Made by a program: the position numbers and the translations under genes. A DNA stretch of 35,216 nt from Leeuwenhoekiella polynyae (lineage in GTDB: Bacteria; Bacteroidota; Bacteroidia; Flavobacteriales; Flavobacteriaceae): the NCBI RefSeq assembly GCF_004104075.1, contig NZ_QOVK01000034.1, forward strand, positions 1 through 35,216, given 5' to 3'. How positions within the stretch are numbered: position 1 is the stretch's first letter; each line of letters opens with the position of its first letter. The notes beneath the pieces were generated by a model. The model was not told the DNA's origin. It did no database searches and was given only the letters and a program-made list of their open reading frames with translations. Shown piece by piece: positions 1 to 7,483 of the stretch.

Positions 1-295
1 GTTTTTCCAAAATATTATCATTTCCATCCGTGTAGATTATCTCAGCTTCGTAGCCCGTAAAATCCTGTTTGTCCTCGGACAATCTCTTGAAGTCGATAGT
101 AATAAATTCGCTTCGGTTCATTAGGCTTTTTGCGATTATAGAAGTGTCCGTAATGAGCCAAAAACATTCGGCAGCTTCCGCCAAATATTTCAGTCCGTTT
201 GTGTAACGGGTTCTTAATAATGGGATTTGAAATATGGTTTCTGAACCGTGAAAATGTTGCAATCCCTCTTTGATTTCGTTAACTTGTGTTTTCAT
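1..295 (-). CDS. DUF6876-like protein, 3' end cut by window edge
   Basis: This open frame starts at the ATG whose complement is at 293-295 and runs without a stop to the left edge, giving 98 visible codons. The protein begins MKTQVNEIKEGLQHFHGSE and contains TRYTNGLKYLAEAAECFWLI at about residues 29-48. That pattern (aromatic, T/N-G-x-K-Y-L-A-E, then W-L-I) resembles the DUF6876 family common in Bacteroidetes conjugative elements. The biochemical role is unknown. It lies downstream of ssb on the same strand, separated from it by a terminator hairpin. The family call is from memory of the motif; the coding call is firmer. Confidence 0.6.
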   Translation of the reverse strand, partial: MKTQVNEIKEGLQHFHGSETIFQIPLLRTRYTNGLKYLAEAAECFWLITDTSIIAKSLMNRSEFITIDFKRLSEDKQDFTGYEAEIIYTDGNDNILEK

Positions 296-326
296 TGTTA
301 TCTAATTTTAATTAATGGATAATGAA

Positions 327-362
327 AAAGAGGGCGCAACTTTAGACGGAAACGCCCTCTTT
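327..362 (-). terminator. Rho-independent terminator after ssb
   Basis: A perfect 10-base inverted repeat (AAAGAGGGCG at 327-336 with CGCCCTCTTT at 353-362) has a 16-base loop. Read on the minus strand it follows the ssb stop within about 10 bases and is followed by a short T run. It separates ssb from the DUF6876-like gene. Confidence 0.7.
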
Positions 363-371
363 ATTTTTAAA

Positions 372-728
372 TTAATCGGCTGAATTATTGCCGTTCTTAG
401 TTCCCAACAAAAGGATTTCATTGGCTTCCACTTCGGTAACATATCTTTTGATACCGTCCTTGTCCTCGTAGCTTCGGGATTTCAGTTTTCCCGTTACCCC
501 GATTTCTTTGCCCTTTCCGGCATATTTCTCGATGATTTCGGCAGTTTTGCCCCAGGCTACTATCGTGTGCCATTCGGTATTTTGGATTTTTTCGCCCTCG
601 CTGTTTTTGTAATACTCATTTGTGGCGAGTGAAAGACGGGCTACCTTTTTACCGCTTTCAAGGTTCGTGATTTGTGGCTCTTGGCCAACGTTTCCGATTA
701 ACTGTACGTGATTTTTTAAAGTACTCAT
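372..728 (-). CDS. ssb: Single-stranded DNA-binding protein, short mobile-element form
   Basis: SSB coats single-stranded DNA during replication and conjugative transfer. The 118-aa product is a single OB-fold domain (about residues 5-108) with the usual opening HVQLIGNVGQEPQ, the core ATNEYYKNSEGEKIQNTEWH and the strand IGVTGKLKSRSYED. It ends KNGNNSAD. The flexible linker and acidic DDDIPF-type tip that recruits partner proteins in housekeeping SSBs are absent. Short SSBs of this kind are common on Bacteroidetes conjugative elements, which fits the DUF6876 and DUF932 neighbours. It is probably element-borne rather than the chromosomal copy. Confidence 0.9.
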   Translation of the reverse strand: MSTLKNHVQLIGNVGQEPQITNLESGKKVARLSLATNEYYKNSEGEKIQNTEWHTIVAWGKTAEIIEKYAGKGKEIGVTGKLKSRSYEDKDGIKRYVTEVEANEILLLGTKNGNNSAD

Positions 729-744
729 AATAAAAGAATTAAGA

Positions 745-954
745 TTAATTAAGGCTACCCGAACCCTTCGGATAGTTTGCGTTTATGTTTTTTTGAAGTG
801 ATTTACTTATTATATCCAGAGCGTTTTCCTTTTTTGTTTTTTTTAGTCCCGCTTCCTTTTTGATGTTTTTGTAAGATTTCATAAGTTTCGATTTTGATTT
901 ACTTCCCATAGAGCCGTCCGCTGTTACCTTTTTTTGTTGCTGATACATTTTCAA
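745..954 (-). CDS. Small lysine-rich hypothetical protein
   Basis: A 69-aa very basic protein (runs such as GSKSKSKLMKSYKNIKKEAG) lies 16 bases upstream of ssb on the same strand, so co-transcription is likely. It has no membrane segment or recognised domain. The second codon pair (MKMYQQQ) allows a start two residues later. Its position in front of ssb and the Lys/Ser composition suggest a small nucleic-acid-associated protein of the element, but this is inference and it could be a chance frame. Confidence 0.45.
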   Translation of the reverse strand: MKMYQQQKKVTADGSMGSKSKSKLMKSYKNIKKEAGLKKTKKENALDIISKSLQKNINANYPKGSGSLN

Positions 955-1140
955 TATTTGGAATTAATAAGGAGTTATAAAAGGGAGGCACGACCGGTTA
1001 TGCACTCCGTTTAACTTCCAAATGTTGGTATTTTGCTTACAAAAAAGGGTAGGGACAGCGGCGGTGCGGGAGTAGTTCTAAATGCCTTTTGTGAAGTACA
1101 AAAACATAGGAAGCGGGACTAAATGATTAAATGGAATTCC

Positions 1141-1316
1141 TATGAAAAGCGGACTCCGTTACCTATTTCACCTTGGAATGGAGTGCGCTTCCCAGCAGGG
1201 CGGGAAGGGCAAGCGGAATGGAAAGCAGAAATCGGGGATGGTGTCCAAGACCTTAGTAGGAAAGCTCTTTGCCCGGAATGTAGCTTTTCGCGAAATGCAG
1301 CGGCAATGTGCTGACC
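1141..1316 (+). repeat. GGAATG repeat family, divergent copy 1
   Basis: This copy shares ordered blocks with the full copy that follows: AAAGCGGACT, TTGGAATGGAGTGCG (GGGAATGGAGCGTT in the full copy), CGGAATGGAAA, AAATCGGGG, GTGTCCAAGACCTT, GCCCGGAATGTAGC and TTTTCGCGAAATGCAG. Between the blocks it differs by substitutions and small insertions. It abuts the next copy head to tail. Confidence 0.65.
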
Positions 1317-1320
1317 GGGT

Positions 1321-1528
1321 TATGAAAACGGATTATCCTTTGAGTAGGATTAAAAGCGGACTTGACTTCAAAGGTGTAGATGGGAATGGAGCGTTCCTGC
1401 GTATTTCAGCAGGATTAGCGCAATGGAAATCGGAAGCTTTGGGGTCGTGTCCAAGACCTTTGGAATGAAGCGCTTTTCCCGGAATGAAGCTTTTTCAGCG
1501 GAATGTAGGGGAATGGGCTGAGTGGGAT
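1321..1528 (+). repeat. GGAATG repeat family, full copy 2
   Basis: This 208-base unit runs from TATGAAAACGGATTATCC to GGGCTGAGTGGGAT. By eye it is almost identical to 3890-4098. Within it are two short hairpins, ATCCT/AGGAT (about 1334-1350) and CCTGC/GCAGG (about 1396-1413), and several GGAATG or CGGAATG words. No conserved reading frame survives comparison with the other copies, so it is called non-coding. Confidence 0.85.
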
Positions 1529-1715
1529 AAAAACTATTATTTGTAATTCAACCATTAATTTTTCAGCATAAAATAAGGGGCGATAATAAGTTATATGACT
1601 TTTGTCTTTTGTCGGAATCCGGACTTATAAGTTTGTATATTGTAGGGATATAAATGAGTTGGTGGCTATGTAAACAATAAGCTAAAATGGCTCCAAAACT
1701 TTAAATTTTAAGGAA

Positions 1716-2711
1716 ATGGATAAAAAAACAATTTTAAATTTTTCTTTTTTGTTCCTTCTCTTGTTTAATGGGTGTAAGGCACAAAATCAAAGCAATTCAC
1801 TTCAATTAATTGCAACAGTTCCCTTGTCCGAAGTAAGAGGGCGAATTGACCATTTAAGTTATAACAACGGGCAACAAATACTTTATGTAGCTGCATTGGG
1901 CAACAATACCATTGAAGTGGTTGATTTAAAAAGCAAAAAAATCATCCATACTATAGAGAATTTAAACGAACCCCAAGGTGTCGTTTACCTTCCTGAAAGC
2001 AACTCCATTTTTGTTGCAAATGGCGGTAACGGGGTTTGCGAGGTTTTCAATGCAACCACTTTTGATAAAAAGACTTCAATAAAACTACCGGATGATGCCG
2101 ATAATGTTCGTTACGATCCTACAGATAAAAAAATTTATGTGGGTTATGGCAACGGCGGCATTGCCATAATTGATGCCACTACCTTTAATCTTATTGCCAA
2201 AATACAACTTTCAGGACATCCGGAATCTTTTCAAATAGACGAAGCTGCAAAAAAAATGTATGTAAATGTTCCCGGTAAAAAGCTTGTTGAGATTATCGAT
2301 TTAAATAAAAATAGGGTGGTTGATAAATGGAAAGTGACAAAAGCAAAGTCAAATTTCCCAATGAGCCTAGATGCAGTGCACCATCGTTTATTTATAGGAT
2401 GTTGGCACGCCCCAATGCTCTTAATATTGGACACACAAACGGGAAATAAAATTTCTTCTTTGGATATTGACAGGGATGTGGATGATATTTTTTACAGCCC
2501 CCAAAACGAACAGTTATATTTGAGCTGTGGCGCTGGTTATATCGATGTATTTAATCAAATTAATGCCGACACCTATACAACCGAAGGAAAAATTTCGACT
2601 GGTTCGGGTGCGAGGACATCCCTTTTTATTCCAGAACTAAACCAATTAATGGTTGCATCTCCTTCGGATTTTAATAGTGAAGCTTCAATATTGATTTATA
2701 TGGTGAAATAA
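1716..2711 (+). CDS. YncE-like beta-propeller lipoprotein
   Basis: The 331-aa product starts with a lipoprotein signal peptide: a hydrophobic stretch at residues 9-17 and the lipobox LFNGC with Cys at about residue 20. The rest repeats the YVTN/NHL-type blade pattern (YVAALGNNTIEVVDLKSKK, IFVANGGNGVCEVFNA, IYVGYGNGGIAIIDATT, MYVNVPGKKLVEIIDLNK), consistent with a seven-blade propeller as in YncE. Such proteins are exported binding or scaffold proteins; no catalytic residues are seen. It lies between two near-identical direct repeats together with the convergent DUF1259 lipoprotein, so the two look like an inserted cargo pair. Substrate unknown. Confidence 0.8.
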   Translation: MDKKTILNFSFLFLLLFNGCKAQNQSNSLQLIATVPLSEVRGRIDHLSYNNGQQILYVAALGNNTIEVVDLKSKKIIHTIENLNEPQGVVYLPESNSIFVANGGNGVCEVFNATTFDKKTSIKLPDDADNVRYDPTDKKIYVGYGNGGIAIIDATTFNLIAKIQLSGHPESFQIDEAAKKMYVNVPGKKLVEIIDLNKNRVVDKWKVTKAKSNFPMSLDAVHHRLFIGCWHAPMLLILDTQTGNKISSLDIDRDVDDIFYSPQNEQLYLSCGAGYIDVFNQINADTYTTEGKISTGSGARTSLFIPELNQLMVASPSDFNSEASILIYMVK

Positions 2712-2802
2712 AAATAACACACCATCAATAAAACAACAAAAAGTTTAAATGTTTGATCGAACTTTGGCGGTAATTTTTAACGGTCATTTTGGGTTTTCTA
2801 AA

Positions 2803-3753
2803 TTATTGAATTGAGGAAGTTTGTTCTAATGCAGCCTTAAATCCTTCTGCAAGTTCTTCCGGGTTTCCCTTGGCCCAAAAATGCATATAAAACAATCGGG
2901 GTTCCTCAAAAAGCATATGATTATGTAGTGCTGCAACTTCAATATTGTTTTTCACCAATTCTGTAATGACCGCATTCACTTCGTCGGCTCTCATTACAAA
3001 GTCGCCTGTTATAATAGCCTCATTTTTATTGATGGCCTGAAAGCCAATTGCGGTTGCAATGCCAAAAGTTGAGGGCATTGTTTCGCCATTCATAGTAATT
3101 GACCCTTTTCTGGGAAAACCAAATTTCAATAAATTTCCACTTTCTTTGCCATTCGAACCCAAGATTTTCTTTACCGGAGCCCAATCCATTTCTTTTTTCT
3201 CACTTTCACTTTTGGTTTCGGTCAATGGTGTAGCGGTAAGCGCATAAGCACCTTTCATAATTTTAGATAATTCCAGAGCGTCCCCGTTCCCCGCAATGTG
3301 CATATAAATCAGTCGGGGCTGTTCACGTAACAAATGATTATGAATAGCGGTTATTACAATGCCGTTTTCCTTCAAATAAGGTAGAACCCTAGGGATTTCG
3401 GTGTCCAGCATTACCATATCCCCCATAATTTGTGTTTTGTTCCCCATCGGGCGGTATGCTATCCAAGAAGTGTATGCCAAACCGGCCTCCACAGGCGCTC
3501 CATCAATTTTTAGGTGAATATCAGTACGGGGAAAGGTCACTTTGTAAAATTCCTTATTGTCCGCTAGTTTCTTGTTCCAGAAACTGTCTATTTCCTCAAC
3601 CCTAAATGAATTTTGTTGGACTAAATCCGTTGAATCCTGAGAAACGGATTTTTCCAGATTTGATGTGTTCTTATCTTCTTTAGGTTTTTCATTGCGATTA
3701 TTACAGGCAGTTAATAATCCAAAAAGACTTAATAAAATCAGTATTTTTTTCAT
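2803..3753 (-). CDS. DUF1259 (LppY/LpqO-type) lipoprotein, duplicated domain
   Basis: The 316-aa protein has a lipoprotein signal (lipobox LLTAC, Cys 17), a charged linker to about residue 45, then two homologous halves. Each half carries HNH followed by a conserved E-x-P-R-L-x-Y-M-H segment: HNH 138-140 with EQPRLIYMH 144-152, and HNH 277-279 with EEPRLFYMH 283-291. This matches DUF1259, a family annotated LppY/LpqO whose activity is not established. The histidine clusters would suit a metal site (inference). It converges with the beta-propeller lipoprotein gene, leaving 91 bases between the two stops. Confidence 0.8.
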   Translation of the reverse strand: MKKILILLSLFGLLTACNNRNEKPKEDKNTSNLEKSVSQDSTDLVQQNSFRVEEIDSFWNKKLADNKEFYKVTFPRTDIHLKIDGAPVEAGLAYTSWIAYRPMGNKTQIMGDMVMLDTEIPRVLPYLKENGIVITAIHNHLLREQPRLIYMHIAGNGDALELSKIMKGAYALTATPLTETKSESEKKEMDWAPVKKILGSNGKESGNLLKFGFPRKGSITMNGETMPSTFGIATAIGFQAINKNEAIITGDFVMRADEVNAVITELVKNNIEVAALHNHMLFEEPRLFYMHFWAKGNPEELAEGFKAALEQTSSIQ

Positions 3754-4181
3754 CTTAAGTATTATTTTTATTTAGACTTACTTTTTGTAAAGTTAAGAAA
3801 AGCTATGAGTGAATTGAATTAAAAATTGAAGTAAGTTAAAAAAGAGTTTTACCAATTTATTTATGCACACACATTGACCCGACCTGAAATATGAAAATGG
3901 ATTATCCTCTTGAAGTAGGATTTAAAGCGGACTTAACTTTTAAGGTGTAGATGGGAATGGAGCGTTCCTGCGTATTTCAGCAGGATTAGCGCAATGGGAA
4001 TCGGAAGCTTTGGAGTCGAGTCCAAGACCTTTGGTAATGAAGCGCTTTTCCCGGAATGGAGCTTTTCGCGGAATGCAGGGGAATGGGCTGAGTGGGATTG
4101 CAAAGCCAACTTTCCAATTAAATCCTTTTGCTGAAAATAGGAAAAATCCAGTTTGAGGTACTGGATGAACCTTTAATAGCA
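3754..4181. other. Gene-free stretch holding the third repeat copy
   Basis: Apart from the repeat at 3890-4098, the stretch holds the upstream region of the DUF1259 gene (about 3754-3880, AT-rich). The minus-strand frame at 3940-4182 lies mostly within repeat sequence and has no counterpart in the other copies, so it is not called as a gene. Confidence 0.6.
3890..4098 (+). repeat. GGAATG repeat family, full copy 3
   Basis: This 209-base unit runs from TATGAAAATGGATTATCC to GGGCTGAGTGGGAT in the same orientation as 1321-1528. The stretch GATGGGAATGGAGCGTTCCT through CAGCAGGATTAGCGCAATGG is identical in both. The short hairpins are preserved. With copy 2 it brackets about 2.36 kb containing the two lipoprotein genes. 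Confidence 0.85.
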
Positions 4182-5018
4182 TTAAGCCATTTCATAAACG
4201 GCATCGAACAGTTTTTTGTCCAAGCGTTCTTGTTGTGAAAAGCTTTTCTTCAATGTATTGTGAAGCATTTGATTAAAAGCATTATAGCCTATCCATAAAT
4301 TGGGAACTTCATTGAGCAGCAACGCTTCATTATCAAGAATTTCAAGGACTTCCCGGGATTTCTTTGAAGGATCATTGTTCCTATCACTACATTCATACCG
4401 GAACAATCTCGTGCTTTCCAGAATTTCTTTTACAAATTCCTTGGTGTCGATAATTTCAAATTCCCTCATTCTGTCGAACTTCTTGGTAATGCTATAAAAT
4501 TCATTATCCACGAACTTATCGAACAAATTGTTCAACCTTGGCATTATCAAGTCGGTATTGTTCTTACTGTGCTTGATGGAAAACTCGATTTCCGCCTGTG
4601 AAACGTGAAGGCCATTGGAGCATACTTGCCGGTAAAAGCCAAAATGCCCCGATGTTTTTTCGCTACCATCATAGGAATTCTTAAACCGCAGCATCGGCAG
4701 TATCAGGTCTTTTTCGTTCTTTACCGAAAACTGGCTTTTATCGTCGATGATAAAGTCGGTAATGAAAGACCTATCATTCCTGTTGATCGTCCGTTTCTGA
4801 TAATTCAGTCCGGCATCAGTCAACATTTCCTCTGCTTTCTTAAAGAATAGTTCGTTCGGTACGTGGCCGTAGCTGTTCGATACCACGTTGACAATTTTGC
4901 CATTTGAAATTATGGTATTTTCAAGTCCCCTTCGGGATTCCATCTGGGTCAGGCTTTTCAAGGATTTCATTTCTGATGGAACGAAGATTTCATCCTGCTG
5001 TAAATTTGATAAATACAT
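4182..5018 (-). CDS. DUF932 domain protein of mobile elements
   Basis: The 278-aa protein carries the DUF932 hallmark FGFYRQVCSNGLHVS at about residues 127-141, preceded by a beta-rich N-terminal half (ILPMLRFKNSYDGSEK) and followed by a helical half with LWIGYNAFNQMLHNT. DUF932 proteins (phage/plasmid-like, TIGR03299-related) occur on plasmids, phages and conjugative elements, often near antirestriction genes. Their biochemical role is not established. The gene stands alone between two copies of the GGAATG repeat. Confidence 0.85.
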   Translation of the reverse strand: MYLSNLQQDEIFVPSEMKSLKSLTQMESRRGLENTIISNGKIVNVVSNSYGHVPNELFFKKAEEMLTDAGLNYQKRTINRNDRSFITDFIIDDKSQFSVKNEKDLILPMLRFKNSYDGSEKTSGHFGFYRQVCSNGLHVSQAEIEFSIKHSKNNTDLIMPRLNNLFDKFVDNEFYSITKKFDRMREFEIIDTKEFVKEILESTRLFRYECSDRNNDPSKKSREVLEILDNEALLLNEVPNLWIGYNAFNQMLHNTLKKSFSQQERLDKKLFDAVYEMA

Positions 5019-5386
5019 AACATTTGATTTTAGTTAAACAATTAATATTTAAGCTAGAACCAAACGGAAGATAAAATCTCAGCTCAAAAGGAAACGGAAT
5101 AAAAGGAGTGAGAAACGAGCCCGATTATGCCGTAGTCTTTTGATGGGAGTATTTTACGAGTTTACCTTTGCGCATATATTGATTGAATACTCTCTCTTTT
5201 TAACCGGAATTGACATCAAAGATGTAAATGGGAATGGAGTTTGGCTGCTTCCCTACTTTTCTCGGGAATAGGCGGGCAAGTGGAATGGGAATCGGAAGCG
5301 TTTGGTCGTACTACTCCCATTATAAAAACTATAAGATTTTTGATGGAGATAACTGAAATAATAATTATCGTTAAAACGACTATTAA
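5019..5386. other. Gene-free stretch holding the fourth repeat copy
   Basis: No open frame of note is present. The first 180 bases, upstream of the DUF932 gene, are a plausible promoter region. The shortened GGAATG repeat lies at 5204-5309. The rest is AT-rich sequence leading to the stop of the metalloprotease gene. Confidence 0.55.
5204..5309 (+). repeat. GGAATG repeat family, shortened copy 4
   Basis: The order of blocks follows the full copies: CCGGAATTGACATCAAAG, TGTAAATGGGAATGGAG, GGCTGCTTCCC, GGAATGGGAATCGGAAGCG and TTTGGTCGT. It stops where the full copies continue with GTCCAAGACCTT, so it is truncated at its 3' end and diverged in the middle. Confidence 0.65.
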
Positions 5387-6193
5387 TTAAGCTTCCCATA
5401 TGACACTTATAAGTGTTTTATATTTTTTCGTAGGAATACAATATTCATTAAACTCAATATCCTCTTCCCAGTCATTTAATTTAAACCACGTAGACTTGTC
5501 AATAGATTGAGTTTTTTCAGATCCCTCATAGACAAACGCATAATCTTCATCTATGTATTCTTTAGCAACTGAAAATTCTGGTGGCGGAATCTTGGTGATA
5601 TCGTTTGTATAGCATTTAAAATCTTCTGTTTTTCGCCAATATCGAACAATACCATCCGTGATGAAGACAACAAAAAAAGGTGTTATTTCCAGCGTTAACA
5701 TTCTGAAGATTACTGAGGTTAAACTGGTATTGAAATGCTCACTCACTTCTTTTATTAAATCTGGGCTAAATGGCTTTCTTAAAATAAAGTTTCTAAAAAC
5801 TTGTTCAGGCATTAAAAGCTCGCCTGCAAAATCGTTTGCTTCTATTTCTTGAATACCTCTTTTGTGAACTTCTTCTAATCTATTCCAGCTCAAAGTTTTC
5901 TCATCATCCAAATGAAATTCCAATCTATCGTGAAGAAAGAAGTGCCCTAATTCGTGTGCTGCAACAAATCGTTTGCGTTGGGGGGTAGAAATATTTACAT
6001 CTACCTTAATTATTGTTTTTGATCTACCTCTAATAATTACACCATCTGAGCCATTTAATTGTTCTTCTATATAGATAATATCAAACCCAGCCAATAAATT
6101 CTTTATAGGAAGTTCGGTGACCTCATCAAACCCGATTAGTTCTAATATTTCTTTTGCTTTATTACTTCCCTTCAGACTTTTCCTCATCTTCAA
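5387..6193 (-). CDS. ImmA/IrrE family metallopeptidase
   Basis: The 268-aa protein has the gluzincin motif HELGH at residues 80-84 and the third-ligand segment EIEANDFAGELLMP with Glu 118, the signature of ImmA/IrrE (Pfam Peptidase_M78). Family members cleave a repressor or sensor to release transcription, as in ICEBs1 ImmA, Deinococcus IrrE and CapP of CBASS. The C-terminal 100 residues (YWRKTEDFKCY onward) resemble a substrate or signal-sensing extension. Its start overlaps the end of the preceding small gene by 32 bases, and that gene overlaps the sigma-like gene, so all three are one transcription unit. The likely substrate is one of those two partners (inference). Confidence 0.85.
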   Translation of the reverse strand: MKMRKSLKGSNKAKEILELIGFDEVTELPIKNLLAGFDIIYIEEQLNGSDGVIIRGRSKTIIKVDVNISTPQRKRFVAAHELGHFFLHDRLEFHLDDEKTLSWNRLEEVHKRGIQEIEANDFAGELLMPEQVFRNFILRKPFSPDLIKEVSEHFNTSLTSVIFRMLTLEITPFFVVFITDGIVRYWRKTEDFKCYTNDITKIPPPEFSVAKEYIDEDYAFVYEGSEKTQSIDKSTWFKLNDWEEDIEFNEYCIPTKKYKTLISVIWEA

Positions 6194-6575
6194 GCATTTC
6201 TAATATTTCTATCAGATTTTGGTCTTTAATTATATCTTTGATTTGTTCTTCTGACAGTTTATCTAACCTATTGAATTGTGTTTGTAAATTATTTGTTCTC
6301 ATCAATTCATTCATATAGGCAATTGGTTTATCCAAACCTTTGGTTAAAGCATCTTTAAAATAATTTGATGCTTTTTCAAGCATACGGTCATACTTTACAG
6401 TAGTACTTTTTGACCTTAATTTAAATGTCAATTGCTTGATAAATTTATCTTGTGATAACGATTGTTCATCCAAATTGACACCTTCTGCCTCGAGCTGCTT
6501 CCTAACTAAATCATCAGGAATCGCCTTGTCAAAATTGTTAAGACTTTCCTTTATTGTTTTTTTAAGCTTGTCCAC
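6162..6575 (-). CDS. Small acidic helical protein between sigma-like and ImmA genes
   Basis: The 137-aa product is charged and predicted helical throughout (FDKAIPDDLVRKQLEAEG, YDRMLEKASNYFKDALTKG, IEILEMLEDEEKSEGK). It has no signal peptide, membrane segment, HTH or cysteine pair. I do not recognise a family. It overlaps the upstream sigma-like gene by 25 bases and the downstream metallopeptidase by 32 bases. That position suggests a regulator bridging the two, for example an anti-sigma-like inhibitor that the protease destroys. This is inference only. Confidence 0.7.
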   Translation of the reverse strand: MDKLKKTIKESLNNFDKAIPDDLVRKQLEAEGVNLDEQSLSQDKFIKQLTFKLRSKSTTVKYDRMLEKASNYFKDALTKGLDKPIAYMNELMRTNNLQTQFNRLDKLSEEQIKDIIKDQNLIEILEMLEDEEKSEGK

Positions 6576-7153
6576 TTCTCGTTGAATTTAATTTTTTTTC
6601 TTCTTAATCTTCTTGATATTGTATAGATTACGTCGATTGGCTTATCCAGCAAATCCGCTATGTCTTTTGGTTTATCGATTCCATTTGCCAAACATTCGAA
6701 CATTTCAATTTCATCCTTGTCGGCTCCTTGGTCTTTCAACTGTTTTAGCCATTGTTGCAGCCTAACTTCATCATCAATTTTTTCTAAACTGAAATCTTTT
6801 GCGGGTTCTTCATCAAAATAATTGGGAATATTGATTATATATTCTGATTGTGGATTTTCATCAGAATTATCACTTGCTCTTTTCAACTGTTTGAAAAAGC
6901 TATCTAAATCACTTTGTAAAGCCCAAAACAGGAATTTTTCAAAAGAGCAGTTATCTGGTTTCCATTTTCTTGTTCCATCGCAGACTTTTGTTAATGTTTG
7001 CTGACAGAAGTCCTGAAACTGAAAACCTTTTTTGTTTCTGTCACTCTTGTCATAAAAGCGGTCACGAGTATAAAGTTCCATCCTATTCAAGAGGTTTTTT
7101 ACGTCAATTGCGTTAAGCTGTTCTATTATTTCTTCAGTTGTCGCTATCCTCAT
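6551..7153 (-). CDS. Sigma-70-like transcription factor (regions 2 and 4)
   Basis: The 200-aa protein has an ECF-like layout. A region-2-like helix pair spans about residues 46-92 (FQDFCQQTLTKVCDG, then W-K-P-D-N-C-S-F-E-K-F-L-F-W-A-L and the basic FKQLKR). An acidic linker follows. A region-4-like HTH spans about 147-186 (EIEMFECLANGIDKPKDIA, then IYTISRRLRRK). Such proteins recruit RNA polymerase to a few promoters. It is the first gene of the three-gene minus operon and diverges from the Pycsar-like cluster with only 42 bases between start codons, so it may control that cluster. The remote similarity leaves room for a non-sigma HTH protein. Confidence 0.65.
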   Translation of the reverse strand: MRIATTEEIIEQLNAIDVKNLLNRMELYTRDRFYDKSDRNKKGFQFQDFCQQTLTKVCDGTRKWKPDNCSFEKFLFWALQSDLDSFFKQLKRASDNSDENPQSEYIINIPNYFDEEPAKDFSLEKIDDEVRLQQWLKQLKDQGADKDEIEMFECLANGIDKPKDIADLLDKPIDVIYTISRRLRRKKIKFNEKWTSLKKQ

Positions 7154-7195
7154 TCATTAAATATATGCTTCAATTTCGTAAAAATTTACCAAACG

Positions 7196-7273
7196 ATGGC
7201 AAAAAAAATTAAAACACAAGCATATAAGAGTGTAGAACTTTTAGAACAATACAAATGGCAACAAATGGAATAA
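7196..7273 (+). CDS. Possible 25-aa leader peptide
   Basis: An ATG at 7196 opens 25 codons (MAKKIKTQAYKSVELLEQYK and five more) and overlaps the next micro-gene by 19 bases. It is the first start codon after the divergent promoter region. It may be a leader that couples translation to the 58-aa gene, or just the untranslated leader of the operon. Nothing else supports it. Confidence 0.25.
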   Translation: MAKKIKTQAYKSVELLEQYKWQQME

Positions 7274-7431
7274 GTGGTGATAATCGCAGAAACGGTGCGA
7301 TAAAAAGCAGAACACAAGTCAAAAACCCTAAAACTGGTCTTTATGTTAAAAGAAATTCCGATTCCGGAAGATTTATGGATGTAAAGACCAGCGGTGGAAA
7401 ATTTAAAGGTGTTACCGATAAAAGTAAGTAA
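7255..7431 (+). CDS. Conserved micro-protein (KNPKTG / KRNSDSGRF type)
   Basis: The 58-aa product reads MATNGISGDNRRNGAIKSRT and continues with QVKNPKTGLYVKRNSDSGRF, then a KTSGGKFKGV ending. I recognise this pattern (R-x-G-A-x-x-x-R-[ST]-Q, N-P-x-T-G, K-R-x-x-x-[ST]-G-[RK]-F, F-K-G-V) from small uncharacterised proteins that recur in variable regions of many bacteria. An in-frame stop at 7225 makes the ATG at 7255 the only plausible start. Function is unknown; basic composition and abundant Gly suggest a disordered or nucleic-acid-binding peptide. It is the first solid gene of the plus-strand defence cluster. Confidence 0.6.
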   Translation: MATNGISGDNRRNGAIKSRTQVKNPKTGLYVKRNSDSGRFMDVKTSGGKFKGVTDKSK

Positions 7432-7483
7432 CACTTCAGCGAAACCCAATTGCTGCGAATTTGGGATAACTAAAATTTTGATT

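Larger units (their letters stand above)
955..1715. other. Gene-free stretch holding two copies of a GGAATG-rich repeat
   Basis: No convincing gene is seen in these 761 bases. The two plus-strand frames here (1123-1314 and 1142-1468) overlap in different frames and are explained by repeat sequence. The stretch contains a divergent repeat copy at about 1141-1316 and a full copy at 1321-1528. An inverted repeat CATAGGAA/TTCCTATG (1105-1112 and 1137-1144) lies at the start of the first copy. The last 190 bases are AT-rich and presumably hold the promoter of the lipoprotein gene at 1716. Confidence 0.6.

Noticed and set aside
1123-1468. Two overlapping plus-strand frames of 63 and 108 aa
   Set aside because: They lie in repeat sequence, use different frames, and the equivalent frame is not kept in the other repeat copies.
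3940-4182. Minus-strand frame of 80 aa
   Set aside because: Most of it is the reverse of repeat copy 3; it has no counterpart in copy 2 and its composition does not look like a protein.
7186-7449. Minus-strand frame of 87 aa opposite the micro-genes
   Set aside because: It covers the divergent promoter and the better supported 58-aa gene on the other strand and shows no recognisable motif.
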